Shown one piece after another: positions 1-6,363 of a stretch of 6,391 nucleotides of DNA. The stretch spans positions 1 to 6,391 of the forward strand of contig WGCB01000531.1 of assembly GCA_015494005.1 (NCBI GenBank), written 5' to 3'. The DNA is from Caldilineaceae bacterium (GTDB lineage: Bacteria > Chloroflexota > Anaerolineae > Caldilineales > Caldilineaceae). The stretch's first letter is position 1; every line of letters starts with the position of its first letter. The notes under the pieces were generated by a model. That model was not told the origin of the DNA and searched no databases. It was given only the letters and a program-made list of their open reading frames with translations. Both the position numbers and the translations under genes were made by a program.

Positions 1-50
1 GATCCGTGGCGCGTGGCCCGTTCGATCGAACGGGCCACGCGCCACGGATC
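1..50. repeat. Perfect 50-base palindrome at the window edge, possible terminator of the ROK kinase gene
   Basis: The first 50 bases equal their own reverse complement with no mismatch: two 25-base arms meeting at 25/26, with GATC at both ends and at the centre. As RNA this would fold into a GC-rich stem of about 23 pairs with a GATC loop. On the minus strand it begins inside the TGA stop codon of the ROK kinase gene, which is where an intrinsic terminator would sit. The bases that would form a U-tract lie outside the window, so termination cannot be confirmed. A perfect inverted repeat ending exactly at the sequence edge could also be a contig-end or chimera artefact. Confidence 0.75.
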
Positions 51-972
51 AGCCCCCCTCTCCCTGGGCGCCCTGCTGGCGGGCCAAGGCGTCCTGGGCC
101 AGGGCGATGGCCCCCAGCACCCCTGCTCGGCTGCCCAGCCCCGGCGGCACGATGTACTCGTCGATCCGCTCCAGGATGGCCGGCAGCTGCAGGTAGTTGT
201 TCAGCAGCGCCTGGACCCGGGCGCGGATCAGGGGGAAGAGCTGCCGCTGCTCCATGACCCCGCCCCCCATGATGATGCGCTGGGGCGAGAGGGTGCAGAT
301 GAAGTTGACCAGGCCCAGGGCCAGGTAGTGGGCCTCCAGGGGCCAGGCCGGATGGTCCGGCGGCAGGGTCTCCCCCCGCTGCCCCCAGCGCCCTTCCAGG
401 GCCGGGCCGGCGGAGAGCCCTTCCAGGCAGTCGCCATGGTAGATGCAGAAGCCCGGGTACGGGTCCTTGCCCCAGTCGTGGGGGATGCGGATGTGGCCCA
501 TCTCCGGGTGCATGAGGCCGTGGATGAGCCGTCCGTTGACCATGCCGCCCCCGCCCAGGCCTGTGCCGATGGTCAGGTAGATGAAGGTGTCCAACCCCTG
601 GGCCGCGCCCCAGCGGTGCTCCCCCAGAGCGGCGCCGTTCACGTCCGTGTCGAAGCCCACGGGCAGGTCCAGGGCCCGGCTCACCGCACCGGCGAAGTCG
701 GTGAAGGCCCAGCCCGGCTTGGGCGTAGTGGTCACGTAGCCGAAGGTGGGGGAATCGGGGTTCGGGTCCACTGGGCCGAAGGAGGCGATGCCCACCGCGG
801 CCAGGGGCTCGCCCTGGGCCTGCTGCTCCTGGAAGAAGGCCACAGCTTGCTGGATGCTCTCCTGGGGCGGGCCGGTGGGGAAACGGATCTCGGCCCGGAT
901 GTCGTCGGGCCCGGTGCCCACCGCGCAGACGAACTTGGTCCCGCCAGCCTCGATTCCACCGAAAAGCGCCAT
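49..972 (-). CDS. ROK-family sugar kinase, probable fructokinase
   Basis: This 307-residue protein is a cytoplasmic ATP-dependent hexose kinase, most like the zinc-containing fructokinases (ScrK/YdhR/GmuE type), which convert fructose to fructose 6-phosphate. Visible motifs are the N-terminal phosphate loop GIEAGGTK (residues 6-13), the catalytic region [11 protein letters not shown] (108-118, D110 the likely base), the glycine-rich TIGTGLGGG (134-142), and MGGGV (235-239) of the second ATP-binding segment. The HPEMGH motif (155-160), followed by C176, H179 and C182 in a [10 protein letters not shown] stretch, is the ROK zinc site in its fructokinase form. Length is normal for the family. The ATG at 972 follows an AGGAGG at 983-988 with 10-base spacing. 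It lies 45 bases downstream of nfi with no visible promoter or terminator between, so co-transcription is likely. The exact sugar is inferred from family resemblance; mannose or another hexose is possible. Confidence 0.92.
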   Translation of the reverse strand: MALFGGIEAGGTKFVCAVGTGPDDIRAEIRFPTGPPQESIQQAVAFFQEQQAQGEPLAAVGIASFGPVDPNPDSPTFGYVTTTPKPGWAFTDFAGAVSRALDLPVGFDTDVNGAALGEHRWGAAQGLDTFIYLTIGTGLGGGGMVNGRLIHGLMHPEMGHIRIPHDWGKDPYPGFCIYHGDCLEGLSAGPALEGRWGQRGETLPPDHPAWPLEAHYLALGLVNFICTLSPQRIIMGGGVMEQRQLFPLIRARVQALLNNYLQLPAILERIDEYIVPPGLGSRAGVLGAIALAQDALARQQGAQGEGG

Positions 973-982
973 GGTCCTTGTC

Positions 983-988
983 CCTCCT
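983..988 (-). promoter_or_regulatory. Ribosome binding site of the ROK kinase gene
   Basis: The minus strand reads AGGAGG ten bases before the ATG at 972, a full Shine-Dalgarno match with slightly long spacing. It supports that start codon and separate translation from the upstream nfi gene. Confidence 0.7.
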
Positions 989-1017
989 GCGAGCTCATGG
1001 AAGTGGTTTGCTGGGCT

Positions 1018-1689
1018 TCAGCCCGTGACATCCCGCCGGCTCAGGCGATGGGCCAGGCGGGTCGGTTCCGGCAGCTTGTAGCGGGTGGTGCAAGCCAGGG
1101 TGTACTCCACGGCCTGGGCCAGGGTGATCCGATGCCCCACGCTCACGTAGACCGGCTTGACCCCGGCCCGGGTGCGCACCACCGCGCCGATGACCTCGCC
1201 TCGATCCATCAAGGGGACCCAGGCTCCCTTCTCGTCCGGGAGCGGGGGATGCGTGCCCACCAGCCTGGATTTGGCCACGCCGATGGTGGGGGCGTCCAGG
1301 AGCACGCCCAGATGGGAGGCCAGGCCCAGGCGACGGGGATGGGCTCGCCCCTGGGAGTCGGTCATGAGCAGGTCGGGCATGGCGGAGAGCCGCTCCAGGG
1401 CCCGGAGCACCGGAGGCACCTCCCGGAAGCTGAGCAGGCCGGGGATGTAGGGAAAGGGCACGTCCCCCTGCCAGACCGCCTCCTCCACCAGCTGCAGGCT
1501 GGGGAAGTCCAGTACCACCACTGCGGCCTGGACCCGGTCGCCCCGCACGCTCATGTCGATGCCGGCGATGCGGCGCACGGGCCCGGCCAGGGGCTCCTCC
1601 CGGACGAGCTTGGCCAGGCGCTCCTGGATGGCTATGGCCTCCTGGGGCGAAACGTCCCAGGGATGGGCGTGGTGGAGGTGAAGTTTCAC
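1018..1689 (-). CDS. nfi: Endonuclease V (deoxyinosine 3'-endonuclease)
   Basis: Endonuclease V nicks DNA at the second phosphodiester bond 3' of hypoxanthine and, less well, other deaminated or mispaired bases, starting alternative excision repair. From the GTG at 1689 the product is 223 residues, the usual family length. The family signatures are in order: IAGIDMSV with D45, PYIPGLLSFRE (80-90) with E90, DSQGRAHPRRLGLASHLG with D111, GVAKSRL with K140, VSVGHRITL (182-190), and the C-terminal H214. D45, E90, D111 and H214 are the expected metal and catalytic residues. The frame stays open upstream to 1983, but that extension is low-complexity and overlaps the divergent gene. The GTG follows AGGAG with 8-base spacing and immediately precedes the conserved region. 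The next ATG (M46) would remove the catalytic D45. It is first of a probable two-gene unit with the ROK kinase, and the functional link is unclear. Confidence 0.95.
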   Translation of the reverse strand: MKLHLHHAHPWDVSPQEAIAIQERLAKLVREEPLAGPVRRIAGIDMSVRGDRVQAAVVVLDFPSLQLVEEAVWQGDVPFPYIPGLLSFREVPPVLRALERLSAMPDLLMTDSQGRAHPRRLGLASHLGVLLDAPTIGVAKSRLVGTHPPLPDEKGAWVPLMDRGEVIGAVVRTRAGVKPVYVSVGHRITLAQAVEYTLACTTRYKLPEPTRLAHRLSRRDVTG

Positions 1690-1697
1690 GGGAGGGG

Positions 1698-1702
1698 CTC
1701 CT
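1698..1702 (-). promoter_or_regulatory. Ribosome binding site that fixes the GTG start of nfi
   Basis: The minus strand reads CCAGGAG followed by eight bases and then GTG at 1689-1687. No comparable site precedes the much earlier ATG at 1983, so this site favours the GTG start and a 223-residue product. Confidence 0.7.
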
Positions 1703-1768
1703 GGATGGGCGATGTGCGGCGGGCCGAGGGGAAGGTCACCTGGCCACACCCCGGTTCCCTGCCTCTGG

Positions 1769-1777
1769 AGTATACCA
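1769..1777 (-). promoter_or_regulatory. Candidate extended -10 promoter of nfi and the ROK kinase gene
   Basis: The minus strand reads TGGTATACT, a TGN extended -10 followed by TATACT (5 of 6 to TATAAT). I find no good -35 hexamer 16-18 bases upstream, which extended -10 promoters can tolerate. A start near 1762 would give a leader of about 70 bases before the GTG of nfi. This is inferred from motif match and position. Confidence 0.45.
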
Positions 1778-1871
1778 TCTGGTGGACGCGGACGCCACAG
1801 TGCCGGGCCCTCCGCCCCCTCCTTCACCCCGCCGTGGTTCCAGGGAAAACGCCAAGAAAGGGCGGCGCTTT

Positions 1872-1901
1872 TTGTGAGATGGTTCCATCCCAGGCTACAA
1901 T
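1872..1901 (+). promoter_or_regulatory. Candidate sigma-70-type promoter of the DUF72 gene
   Basis: TTGTGA at 1872-1877 (4 of 6 to TTGACA) and TACAAT at 1896-1901 (5 of 6 to TATAAT) are separated by 18 bases. Transcription would begin near 1908, giving a leader of about 66 bases. The position fits the gene at 1974, but the -35 match is weak. Confidence 0.5.
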
Positions 1902-1926
1902 GCGGAAGCAGGATTCGACCGTAGCA

Positions 1927-1941
1927 GCCGGAGTTTCCGGC
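1927..1941 (+). other. Small hairpin in the predicted DUF72 leader
   Basis: GCCGGA and TCCGGC pair perfectly around a GTT loop. The six-pair GC-rich stem lies between the candidate promoter and the ATG at 1974. It has no U-tract and is too short to call a terminator or riboswitch; a role in leader folding is speculative. Confidence 0.4.
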
Positions 1942-1973
1942 CTGCCATCCCGGCCCGAGCGCCGCCACCAACC

Positions 1974-2846
1974 ATGTCACCACTCGCCATCGGCACCTCC
2001 TCCTGGACCTTCCCGGACTGGCCGGGCGTCTTCTATCCCCAGGGGCTCCCCAAGAACGAGTTCCTGGCCTTCTACGCCACCCAGTTCAACAGCGTGGAGG
2101 TGAACAGCAGTTTCTACGGCCTGCCCCGGCCCTCCACCATCCTCCAGTGGCTGGACAGCGTACCGGAAGGCTTCACCTTCGCGCTGAAGGCCCCCCGGAG
2201 CATCACCCACGAGAAGCGACTGGTGGGCTGCGAGCAGGAGACTCTCGCCTTCCTGGACGTGCTGCGTTCCCTGGGAGAGGCGGCAGGGCCGGGCTTTCTC
2301 CAGTTCCCGCCCAACTTCACCCGGCAAGGGGAAGGGCGGACCCTGGCCCGCTTCCTGGACTGGCTGGCCCCTCAGCTTCAGGGGCTGCGCCTGGCCGTGG
2401 AGGTGCGGTCGCCGGACCTGATGACGCCTGCGTTTGCCGCCTTCCTGGCGCAGCGGGGCATGGCCCTGGTGCTGGTGGACCGGGTGGGCACGCCGGATCT
2501 GGCCCCTCTCTGGACGCCCCTCCTGGAGGCGGGCCAGGCGCCGGGCTTTGTGCATGTGCGCCTCATCGGCGACGACCGCAACAAGCCACCCAACAACCGG
2601 GAGCTCTGCCGCCCTCAGGAAGACAAGCTGGACATCTGGGCCCAGCGGGCAGCGGAGTGGCTGGAGGGGAAGCAGCAGGTGGCCATCTACGTCCACAACC
2701 CCTTCGAGGGCCACTCCCCCGCCACCGTGCGCCGCCTGCGCCAACGGATCCACCAGCGCTTCCCCCTGCCCGAGTGGTCCCCCAAGATGCCTTCGGCGCG
2801 TCCAAAGCGGGACGAACCGCCCCCAGGCCAGCTCTCCCTTTTCTGA
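1974..2846 (+). CDS. DUF72 (YecE-like) TIM-barrel protein with C-terminal clamp-binding-like motif
   Basis: This 290-residue soluble protein belongs to the DUF72 family, known from structures to be a TIM barrel but without an established biochemical role. Family hallmarks are GTSSWTFPDWPGVFYP (residues 7-22), FNSVEVNSSFYGLP (38-51), FALKAPRSITH (69-79), GPGFLQFPPNF (105-115), AVEVRSPD (141-148), VHVRLIGDDRNKPPNN (193-208) and IYVHNPFEGHSPATV (238-252). Length is normal. After the barrel, a basic proline-rich tail (about 268-285) ends in QLSLF (286-290), matching the bacterial beta-clamp-binding consensus QL[SD]LF. The ATG at 1974 is the only usable start: the frame has no other start codon back to the stop at 1875. 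No Shine-Dalgarno sequence is visible before it, so translation may start weakly or without one. It is divergent from nfi, and a DNA-repair role is inference only. Confidence 0.93.
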   Translation: MSPLAIGTSSWTFPDWPGVFYPQGLPKNEFLAFYATQFNSVEVNSSFYGLPRPSTILQWLDSVPEGFTFALKAPRSITHEKRLVGCEQETLAFLDVLRSLGEAAGPGFLQFPPNFTRQGEGRTLARFLDWLAPQLQGLRLAVEVRSPDLMTPAFAAFLAQRGMALVLVDRVGTPDLAPLWTPLLEAGQAPGFVHVRLIGDDRNKPPNNRELCRPQEDKLDIWAQRAAEWLEGKQQVAIYVHNPFEGHSPATVRRLRQRIHQRFPLPEWSPKMPSARPKRDEPPPGQLSLF

Positions 2847-2900
2847 TCCTCTAGGACCATCTTCCCACCCCAATTTCCTCGTCCGCGCCGTTTATTCTTC

Positions 2901-2926
2901 GAAATTCCCCTTCCATCTGCCGATAA
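2901..2926 (+). promoter_or_regulatory. Sigma-28 (FliA)-like promoter candidate before the chemoreceptor gene
   Basis: GCCGATAA at 2919-2926 is an exact match to the enterobacterial sigma-28 -10 element. GAAA at 2901-2904 resembles the TAAA of the -35, but the spacer is 14 bases rather than 15 and the GTTT part is absent. GATAAT at 2922-2927 could also act as an ordinary -10 (5 of 6), although no good TTGACA lies at the right distance. The segment around 2890-2960 is markedly more AT-rich than the rest of the window, as expected for a promoter region. Confidence 0.4.
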
Positions 2927-2981
2927 TAGAAACAGACATTTAATTTCATCTTAAACCACAGAATCCACGTGAGGTGCGTGC

Positions 2982-5078
2982 ATGCGAATCAGCATCCGGA
3001 CGAAACTGCTGGTTGGCTTCTTCGCCCCGGTGCTGTTAATGGCCGGGATCATCGGGCTGGCCTATCGCCATTTTCAGCAGATCGACACCATTACGGAGCG
3101 CTTCTATCGAGTGGAGCTCCCCACAGTGAGCCACGCGGCCAACATGATGGCCCTGGTGCGCCAGGAGCAGGGGCTTTTCACTCAGCTTGCCCTGACGGAT
3201 TCCCCGGAGATCCGCCAGCGGCTCAAAATGACGCGACGCTACTTCACCTCCGAGGTGGCCGCGCTCAAACTGCTCCCCGACTTCCCCCAGCGGGACCTGT
3301 TGGACAGAATCGTCCTGGCAGAAAAAAGCATGGCCAGCCACGGGCGAGAGATGACCGAACTCTTCCTGGACGGGGACACCCAGGGAGCCCAGATCAAGCT
3401 CCAGGAGTTTGACCAGGAGGTGGATATCCTGGTGGGCTACCTGAACACCCTGCGGGTGGAGACCAGCAGCACCGTGGCCCAGAGTGTGGGCACGTTGAAG
3501 GAGGCCCAAACCCGCACCTTGGGCTGGATGCTGGGTGCGGAGCTGTTCGCCGTCGTCCTGGCCACGGTGGCGGGGCTCGTCCTCTCGCTCACCATTGGCC
3601 GAGCTGTGAAGGCGGTCGCCCAGGCCGCGGAGGGGCTCTCCCAAGGGGACATCGAGCAGGCCCTCCCGGAGGAGAGCAACGACGAGCTGGGGGATATGGT
3701 GCGCAGCTTCCAGCGCACCGTTGCCTACATGCGCGAGATGACCCAGGCGGCTCAACGCCTGGCCGACGGGGATCTGACTGTGGAAATCCAGCCCAAGTCC
3801 GAGCGGGACATCCTGGGGCAGGCCTGCCAGCACATGCTGACCAATTTCCGCGGCCTGCTCACGGACGTGCGGGCCAACGCCCAGGACCTGTTCGCGGTCA
3901 GCACCCAGCTCCAGCAGTCCACGGGCCAGACCAACCTGGCCACTCGGCAGATCGCCCAGGTCATCGAACAGGTGGCCCACAGCAGCACCCTCCAGCAGCG
4001 GGGCGCGGAGGGCACCTCCGCGGCGGTGGAGGAGCAGCTGGAGGCCCTGGACCGCATCGCTTTCGGCGCGGAACGCCAGACCGAATCCTTGCACAACGCC
4101 CAGGCCGCCCAGGAAGAGAAACTGGCCGCCGCCATCGCCCAGGTGGAAGCAGCAGCCGTTGAGGGCCACCAAGTGGCCCAGGAGGCTGGCACGGCCGCTC
4201 TGGAAGGAACCAGAACCATCTCCCAGGCCACGGAGACCTTCCAGGCCATTGCCGAATCGGTCCGGCGGGCCAACCAGCGTATGGAGATCATGGGGGAGCG
4301 GACCGCGGAGATCGACGGCATCGTCCAGGCCATGGACGAGGTGGCGGAGCGGACCCACATCCTGGCCATCAACGCGGCCATCGAAGCGGCCCGGGCTGGA
4401 CAGCAGGGCCGGGGCTTCGGTGTGGTGGCGGACGAGATCCGGCGGCTGGCCGAGCGTTCGGCCAAGTCCGCCCGGGACATCGCCCGACGCATCCAGGCTG
4501 TCCAGGAGGCCACCAACCAGGCCATCACGGCCATACACGTGAGCAACTTGGAGGCAGAAAACGGGCTCATGCTCTCCAACCGGGTGCAGATGGGGCTGGA
4601 GACCATCCAGATGTCCATGTCCCAGATGGTGACCTCCATGGAGAAGATCGGGCAGGCCGTCTCGGTGCTCAGCGAGAGCAGCCAGACGGTGGAGGAGGCC
4701 ATGTCCCAGGTGGCCACCGTGGTGGAGGAGAACAACGAGACGGTCCTGTACCTGGTCAGCAACAGCCAGCAGGTCCAGCAGGCCGCCACGGAGATCGCCA
4801 CCATCTCCCGGCACAACAGCGCGGCCAGCCAGGAAGCCTCGGCCGCGGCCCAGGAACTCTACGCCCAGACCCAGGAGCTTGCCACCACCGCCGGCTACCT
4901 GGCGGAGATGGCCCAGGGCCTGCTCAGGAACGTGGATCGTTTCCAGACCAGGGCCAAGTCCTCCTCCAAGGTCCGCGACGCCGGAGACCACGTCTCGGCG
5001 CGGAACGGGCGTGGCCACGAGGAAACCCACTTGGATGAAATCCTCCAACTGCCCGTCCACATACCGAGAACGTCCTAG
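2982..5078 (+). CDS. Methyl-accepting chemotaxis protein, two transmembrane helices, tandem HAMP
   Basis: This 698-residue chemoreceptor would sense signals at the membrane and control CheA through CheW. It has TM1 (about 8-28), an all-helical extracytoplasmic sensor of about 150 residues (four-helix-bundle type), TM2 (about 181-204), HAMP (about 204-255), a probable second HAMP (about 246-298, containing [10 protein letters not shown]), and a long coiled-coil signalling domain. The hairpin tip lies at 458-485 around [10 protein letters not shown] and RGFGVVADE, with E468 and R471 kept. About 158 residues flank the tip on each side, so the arms are symmetric and long. A methylation-site match, [10 protein letters not shown], lies at 613-622, and [11 protein letters not shown] (345-355) is a likely partner site. 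The usual TN and GE of the tip are TH (H459) and GQ (Q474). No CheR-binding pentapeptide is visible at the C-terminus. GAGGTG ends five bases before the ATG. No che genes are nearby and the ligand is unknown. Confidence 0.95.
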   Translation: MRISIRTKLLVGFFAPVLLMAGIIGLAYRHFQQIDTITERFYRVELPTVSHAANMMALVRQEQGLFTQLALTDSPEIRQRLKMTRRYFTSEVAALKLLPDFPQRDLLDRIVLAEKSMASHGREMTELFLDGDTQGAQIKLQEFDQEVDILVGYLNTLRVETSSTVAQSVGTLKEAQTRTLGWMLGAELFAVVLATVAGLVLSLTIGRAVKAVAQAAEGLSQGDIEQALPEESNDELGDMVRSFQRTVAYMREMTQAAQRLADGDLTVEIQPKSERDILGQACQHMLTNFRGLLTDVRANAQDLFAVSTQLQQSTGQTNLATRQIAQVIEQVAHSSTLQQRGAEGTSAAVEEQLEALDRIAFGAERQTESLHNAQAAQEEKLAAAIAQVEAAAVEGHQVAQEAGTAALEGTRTISQATETFQAIAESVRRANQRMEIMGERTAEIDGIVQAMDEVAERTHILAINAAIEAARAGQQGRGFGVVADEIRRLAERSAKSARDIARRIQAVQEATNQAITAIHVSNLEAENGLMLSNRVQMGLETIQMSMSQMVTSMEKIGQAVSVLSESSQTVEEAMSQVATVVEENNETVLYLVSNSQQVQQAATEIATISRHNSAASQEASAAAQELYAQTQELATTAGYLAEMAQGLLRNVDRFQTRAKSSSKVRDAGDHVSARNGRGHEETHLDEILQLPVHIPRTS

Positions 5079-5110
5079 TCAGGCATCGCCCTCACCGAGC
5101 CAGCGCCTCG

Positions 5111-5166
5111 AACACAGATGGCCTCGACCTTCATCCGGTCGGGGCCATCTGTGTTTTGTCCTTTTT
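5111..5166 (+). terminator. Rho-independent terminator of the chemoreceptor gene
   Basis: A stem of about 19 pairs runs from 5111-5129 to 5137-5155 with a seven-base loop (TTCATCC) and a single G-U wobble. It is followed by TT, GTCC and then five Ts at 5162-5166. It starts 33 bases after the chemoreceptor stop and precedes the next promoter, so it insulates the binding-protein gene from upstream transcription. Confidence 0.85.
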
Positions 5167-5172
5167 CGCTGG

Positions 5173-5200
5173 TTGACACATCCCTGGACCTGCCTATAAT
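5173..5200 (+). promoter_or_regulatory. Consensus sigma-70-type promoter of the BMP binding-protein gene
   Basis: TTGACA at 5173-5178 and TATAAT at 5195-5200 are both perfect consensus hexamers, separated by 16 bases. The -35 begins just seven bases after the terminator T-run. Transcription from about 5207 gives a leader of roughly 88 bases. No clear operator or riboswitch is visible, which suggests strong and perhaps constitutive expression. Confidence 0.85.
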
Positions 5201-5283
5201 ACCTCTACCGAACTCTTTCCCCCGCTCGGATTCCCCATCCCGATCGTTCATCTCAACCCGGTTCCCGACCGACCATCCACACC

Positions 5284-5289
5284 AGGAGG
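5284..5289 (+). promoter_or_regulatory. Ribosome binding site that fixes the start of the BMP lipoprotein
   Basis: A full AGGAGG lies five bases before the ATG at 5295. The same frame is open back to 5118, but that stretch contains the terminator and promoter, so it is not coding. The lipoprotein signal peptide begins directly at 5295. Confidence 0.85.
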
Positions 5290-5294
5290 CCCAC

Positions 5295-6329
5295 ATGTCC
5301 AAGATCCGCGCCGTTGTACTTTGCCTGCTTGCTGCCAGCCTGCTGCTGACCGCCTGTGCCGCCCCGGCTCCGCCGGCTGCTGCCCCTGCCTCGGAGGGGA
5401 GCAGCGCCGAGAGCGGGCCGCTGAAGGTGTTCGCCGCGTTCGCCACCCCCATCGAGGAGCCCTGGGACGGCGTCATCCACGCCGCGCTGGAAAGCGCCAA
5501 AGAGGCTGGCCAGATCGACTACCAGTGGACCGACAACATCGGCTACTCCGGGGACATGGAGCGCATCCTCAACGAGGTGGCCAGCGAGCAGCAGCCGGCC
5601 GTCATCTTCGGGGACGCCTTCGGCAACGAGGAGGCGGTGCGCCGGGTGGCCAAGGACTACCCGGAGATCGCCTTCGTCTTCGGCTCTGGCCTGGGACCCG
5701 CGGAGCCGAATCTCTCGGTCTTCGACAACTGGATCCACGAGCCCGCCTACCTCTGCGGCCTCATCGCCGGCACCTTGACCAAGACAGGCAAGGTGGGCGT
5801 GGTGGGCGGTTACCCGGTCCCCGAGGTGAACCGCATCATCAACGCCTACATCGTGGGCGTCAAGGAGGCCAACCCGGATGCCGAGGTGCTGGTCACCTTC
5901 ATCAATTCCTGGTTCGACCCGGCCGCGGCCAAGGAAGCGGCCCTGGCCCAGATCGACGCCGGCGCGGACATCCTCTTCGCGGAGCGCTTCGGCGTCATCG
6001 AGGCGGCCGCGGAGAACGGGCTCCTGGCCTTCGGCAACATGTCGGACCAGAACTCCCTGGCCCCGGACACAGTCATCACCGGCCCGGTCTGGGACATGAA
6101 CCCCACGGTCCAGTACGTGATCCAGCAGGTGGAGAGCGGCTCCTACACCGCCCAGGATCTGAAGGACTTCTCCATGATGGCCAAGGGCGGCGCGCGCCTG
6201 GCCCCCTTCCACGGCTTCGAGGAGAAGCTGCCGGCCGAGCTCCTGGAGCTGGTGCGCCAGCGGGAGGAGGAGATCAAGAGCGGTCTCTTCCGGGTGCCCA
6301 TCGACGAGGAGCCCCCGGTCAGCCAGTAA
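5295..6329 (+). CDS. BMP/PnrA-family ABC transporter substrate-binding lipoprotein
   Basis: This 344-residue protein is an exported, lipid-anchored solute-binding protein of the basic membrane protein (BMP, PnrA/Med) family, whose characterised members bind purine or other nucleosides for ABC import. A signal peptide (1-20: basic start, hydrophobic core) ends in the lipobox LTAC with C21 as the lipidated cysteine. An Ala/Pro/Ser-rich linker (22-42) follows. The two-lobed domain begins at LKVFAAFATP (43-52), with family-like segments VFDNWIHEPAYLCGLIAG (142-159), KVGVVGGYPVPEVNR (166-180) and SWFDPAAAKEAALAQIDAGADILFAE (205-230). Length fits the family. The start is set by AGGAGG five bases upstream and by the signal peptide. 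It has its own promoter. The hairpin at 6364-6391 follows the stop by 34 bases, and no permease or ATPase gene is in view. Nucleoside specificity is a family-level guess; some BMP proteins sense or bind other small molecules. Confidence 0.93.
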   Translation: MSKIRAVVLCLLAASLLLTACAAPAPPAAAPASEGSSAESGPLKVFAAFATPIEEPWDGVIHAALESAKEAGQIDYQWTDNIGYSGDMERILNEVASEQQPAVIFGDAFGNEEAVRRVAKDYPEIAFVFGSGLGPAEPNLSVFDNWIHEPAYLCGLIAGTLTKTGKVGVVGGYPVPEVNRIINAYIVGVKEANPDAEVLVTFINSWFDPAAAKEAALAQIDAGADILFAERFGVIEAAAENGLLAFGNMSDQNSLAPDTVITGPVWDMNPTVQYVIQQVESGSYTAQDLKDFSMMAKGGARLAPFHGFEEKLPAELLELVRQREEEIKSGLFRVPIDEEPPVSQ

Positions 6330-6363
6330 CCCCGTCGGCCAGTAGACCAACCATGCTGCCAGA

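Larger units (their letters stand above)
1690..1973. other. Divergent intergenic region between nfi and the DUF72 gene
   Basis: This 284-base stretch separates two genes that point away from each other. I see no supported coding sequence in it: the open frame continuing upstream of nfi lacks conserved content. It holds candidate promoters for both directions (minus strand near 1769-1777, plus strand 1872-1901) and a small hairpin at 1927-1941. No strong terminator is visible, as expected for a divergent pair. Confidence 0.7.

Noticed and set aside
1850..1873. CGCC/GGCG hairpin followed by five Ts, a possible terminator before the DUF72 gene
   Set aside because: Only four pairs form, and extra bases separate the stem from the T-run. 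No plus-strand gene upstream needs it, and the Ts are better explained as part of the AT-richer promoter region.
13..2103. Plus-strand open frame of 696 residues across the nfi and ROK genes
   Set aside because: It is antisense to two genes with complete catalytic motifs, and its translation is low-complexity Gly/Pro/His/Arg-rich sequence with no recognisable domain. Long antisense frames are expected at this GC content.
2847..2860. Possible terminator just after the DUF72 stop
   Set aside because: The TCCTCTAGGA stretch does not form a stable stem and has no T-run; no terminator is supported between DUF72 and the chemoreceptor gene.
3752..4816. Second minus-strand open frame of 354 residues opposite the chemoreceptor gene
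   Set aside because: It is rich in Ser, Trp, Met and Arg, typical of an off-frame translation of GC-rich coding sequence, and lies wholly inside the true gene.
3036..5060. Minus-strand open frame of 674 residues opposite the chemoreceptor gene
   Set aside because: The translation is Leu/Gly/His-rich and repetitive, mirroring the helical heptad code of the sense strand. It has no family motif and no supporting start signal.
5118..5294. N-terminal extension of the BMP frame from an ATG at 5118
   Set aside because: It would translate through a terminator stem and a consensus promoter, and would put the signal peptide 59 residues inside the protein.
5253..6350. Minus-strand open frame of 365 residues opposite the BMP gene
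   Set aside because: It has no recognisable domain and is antisense to a lipoprotein with signal peptide, lipobox, promoter and ribosome binding site.
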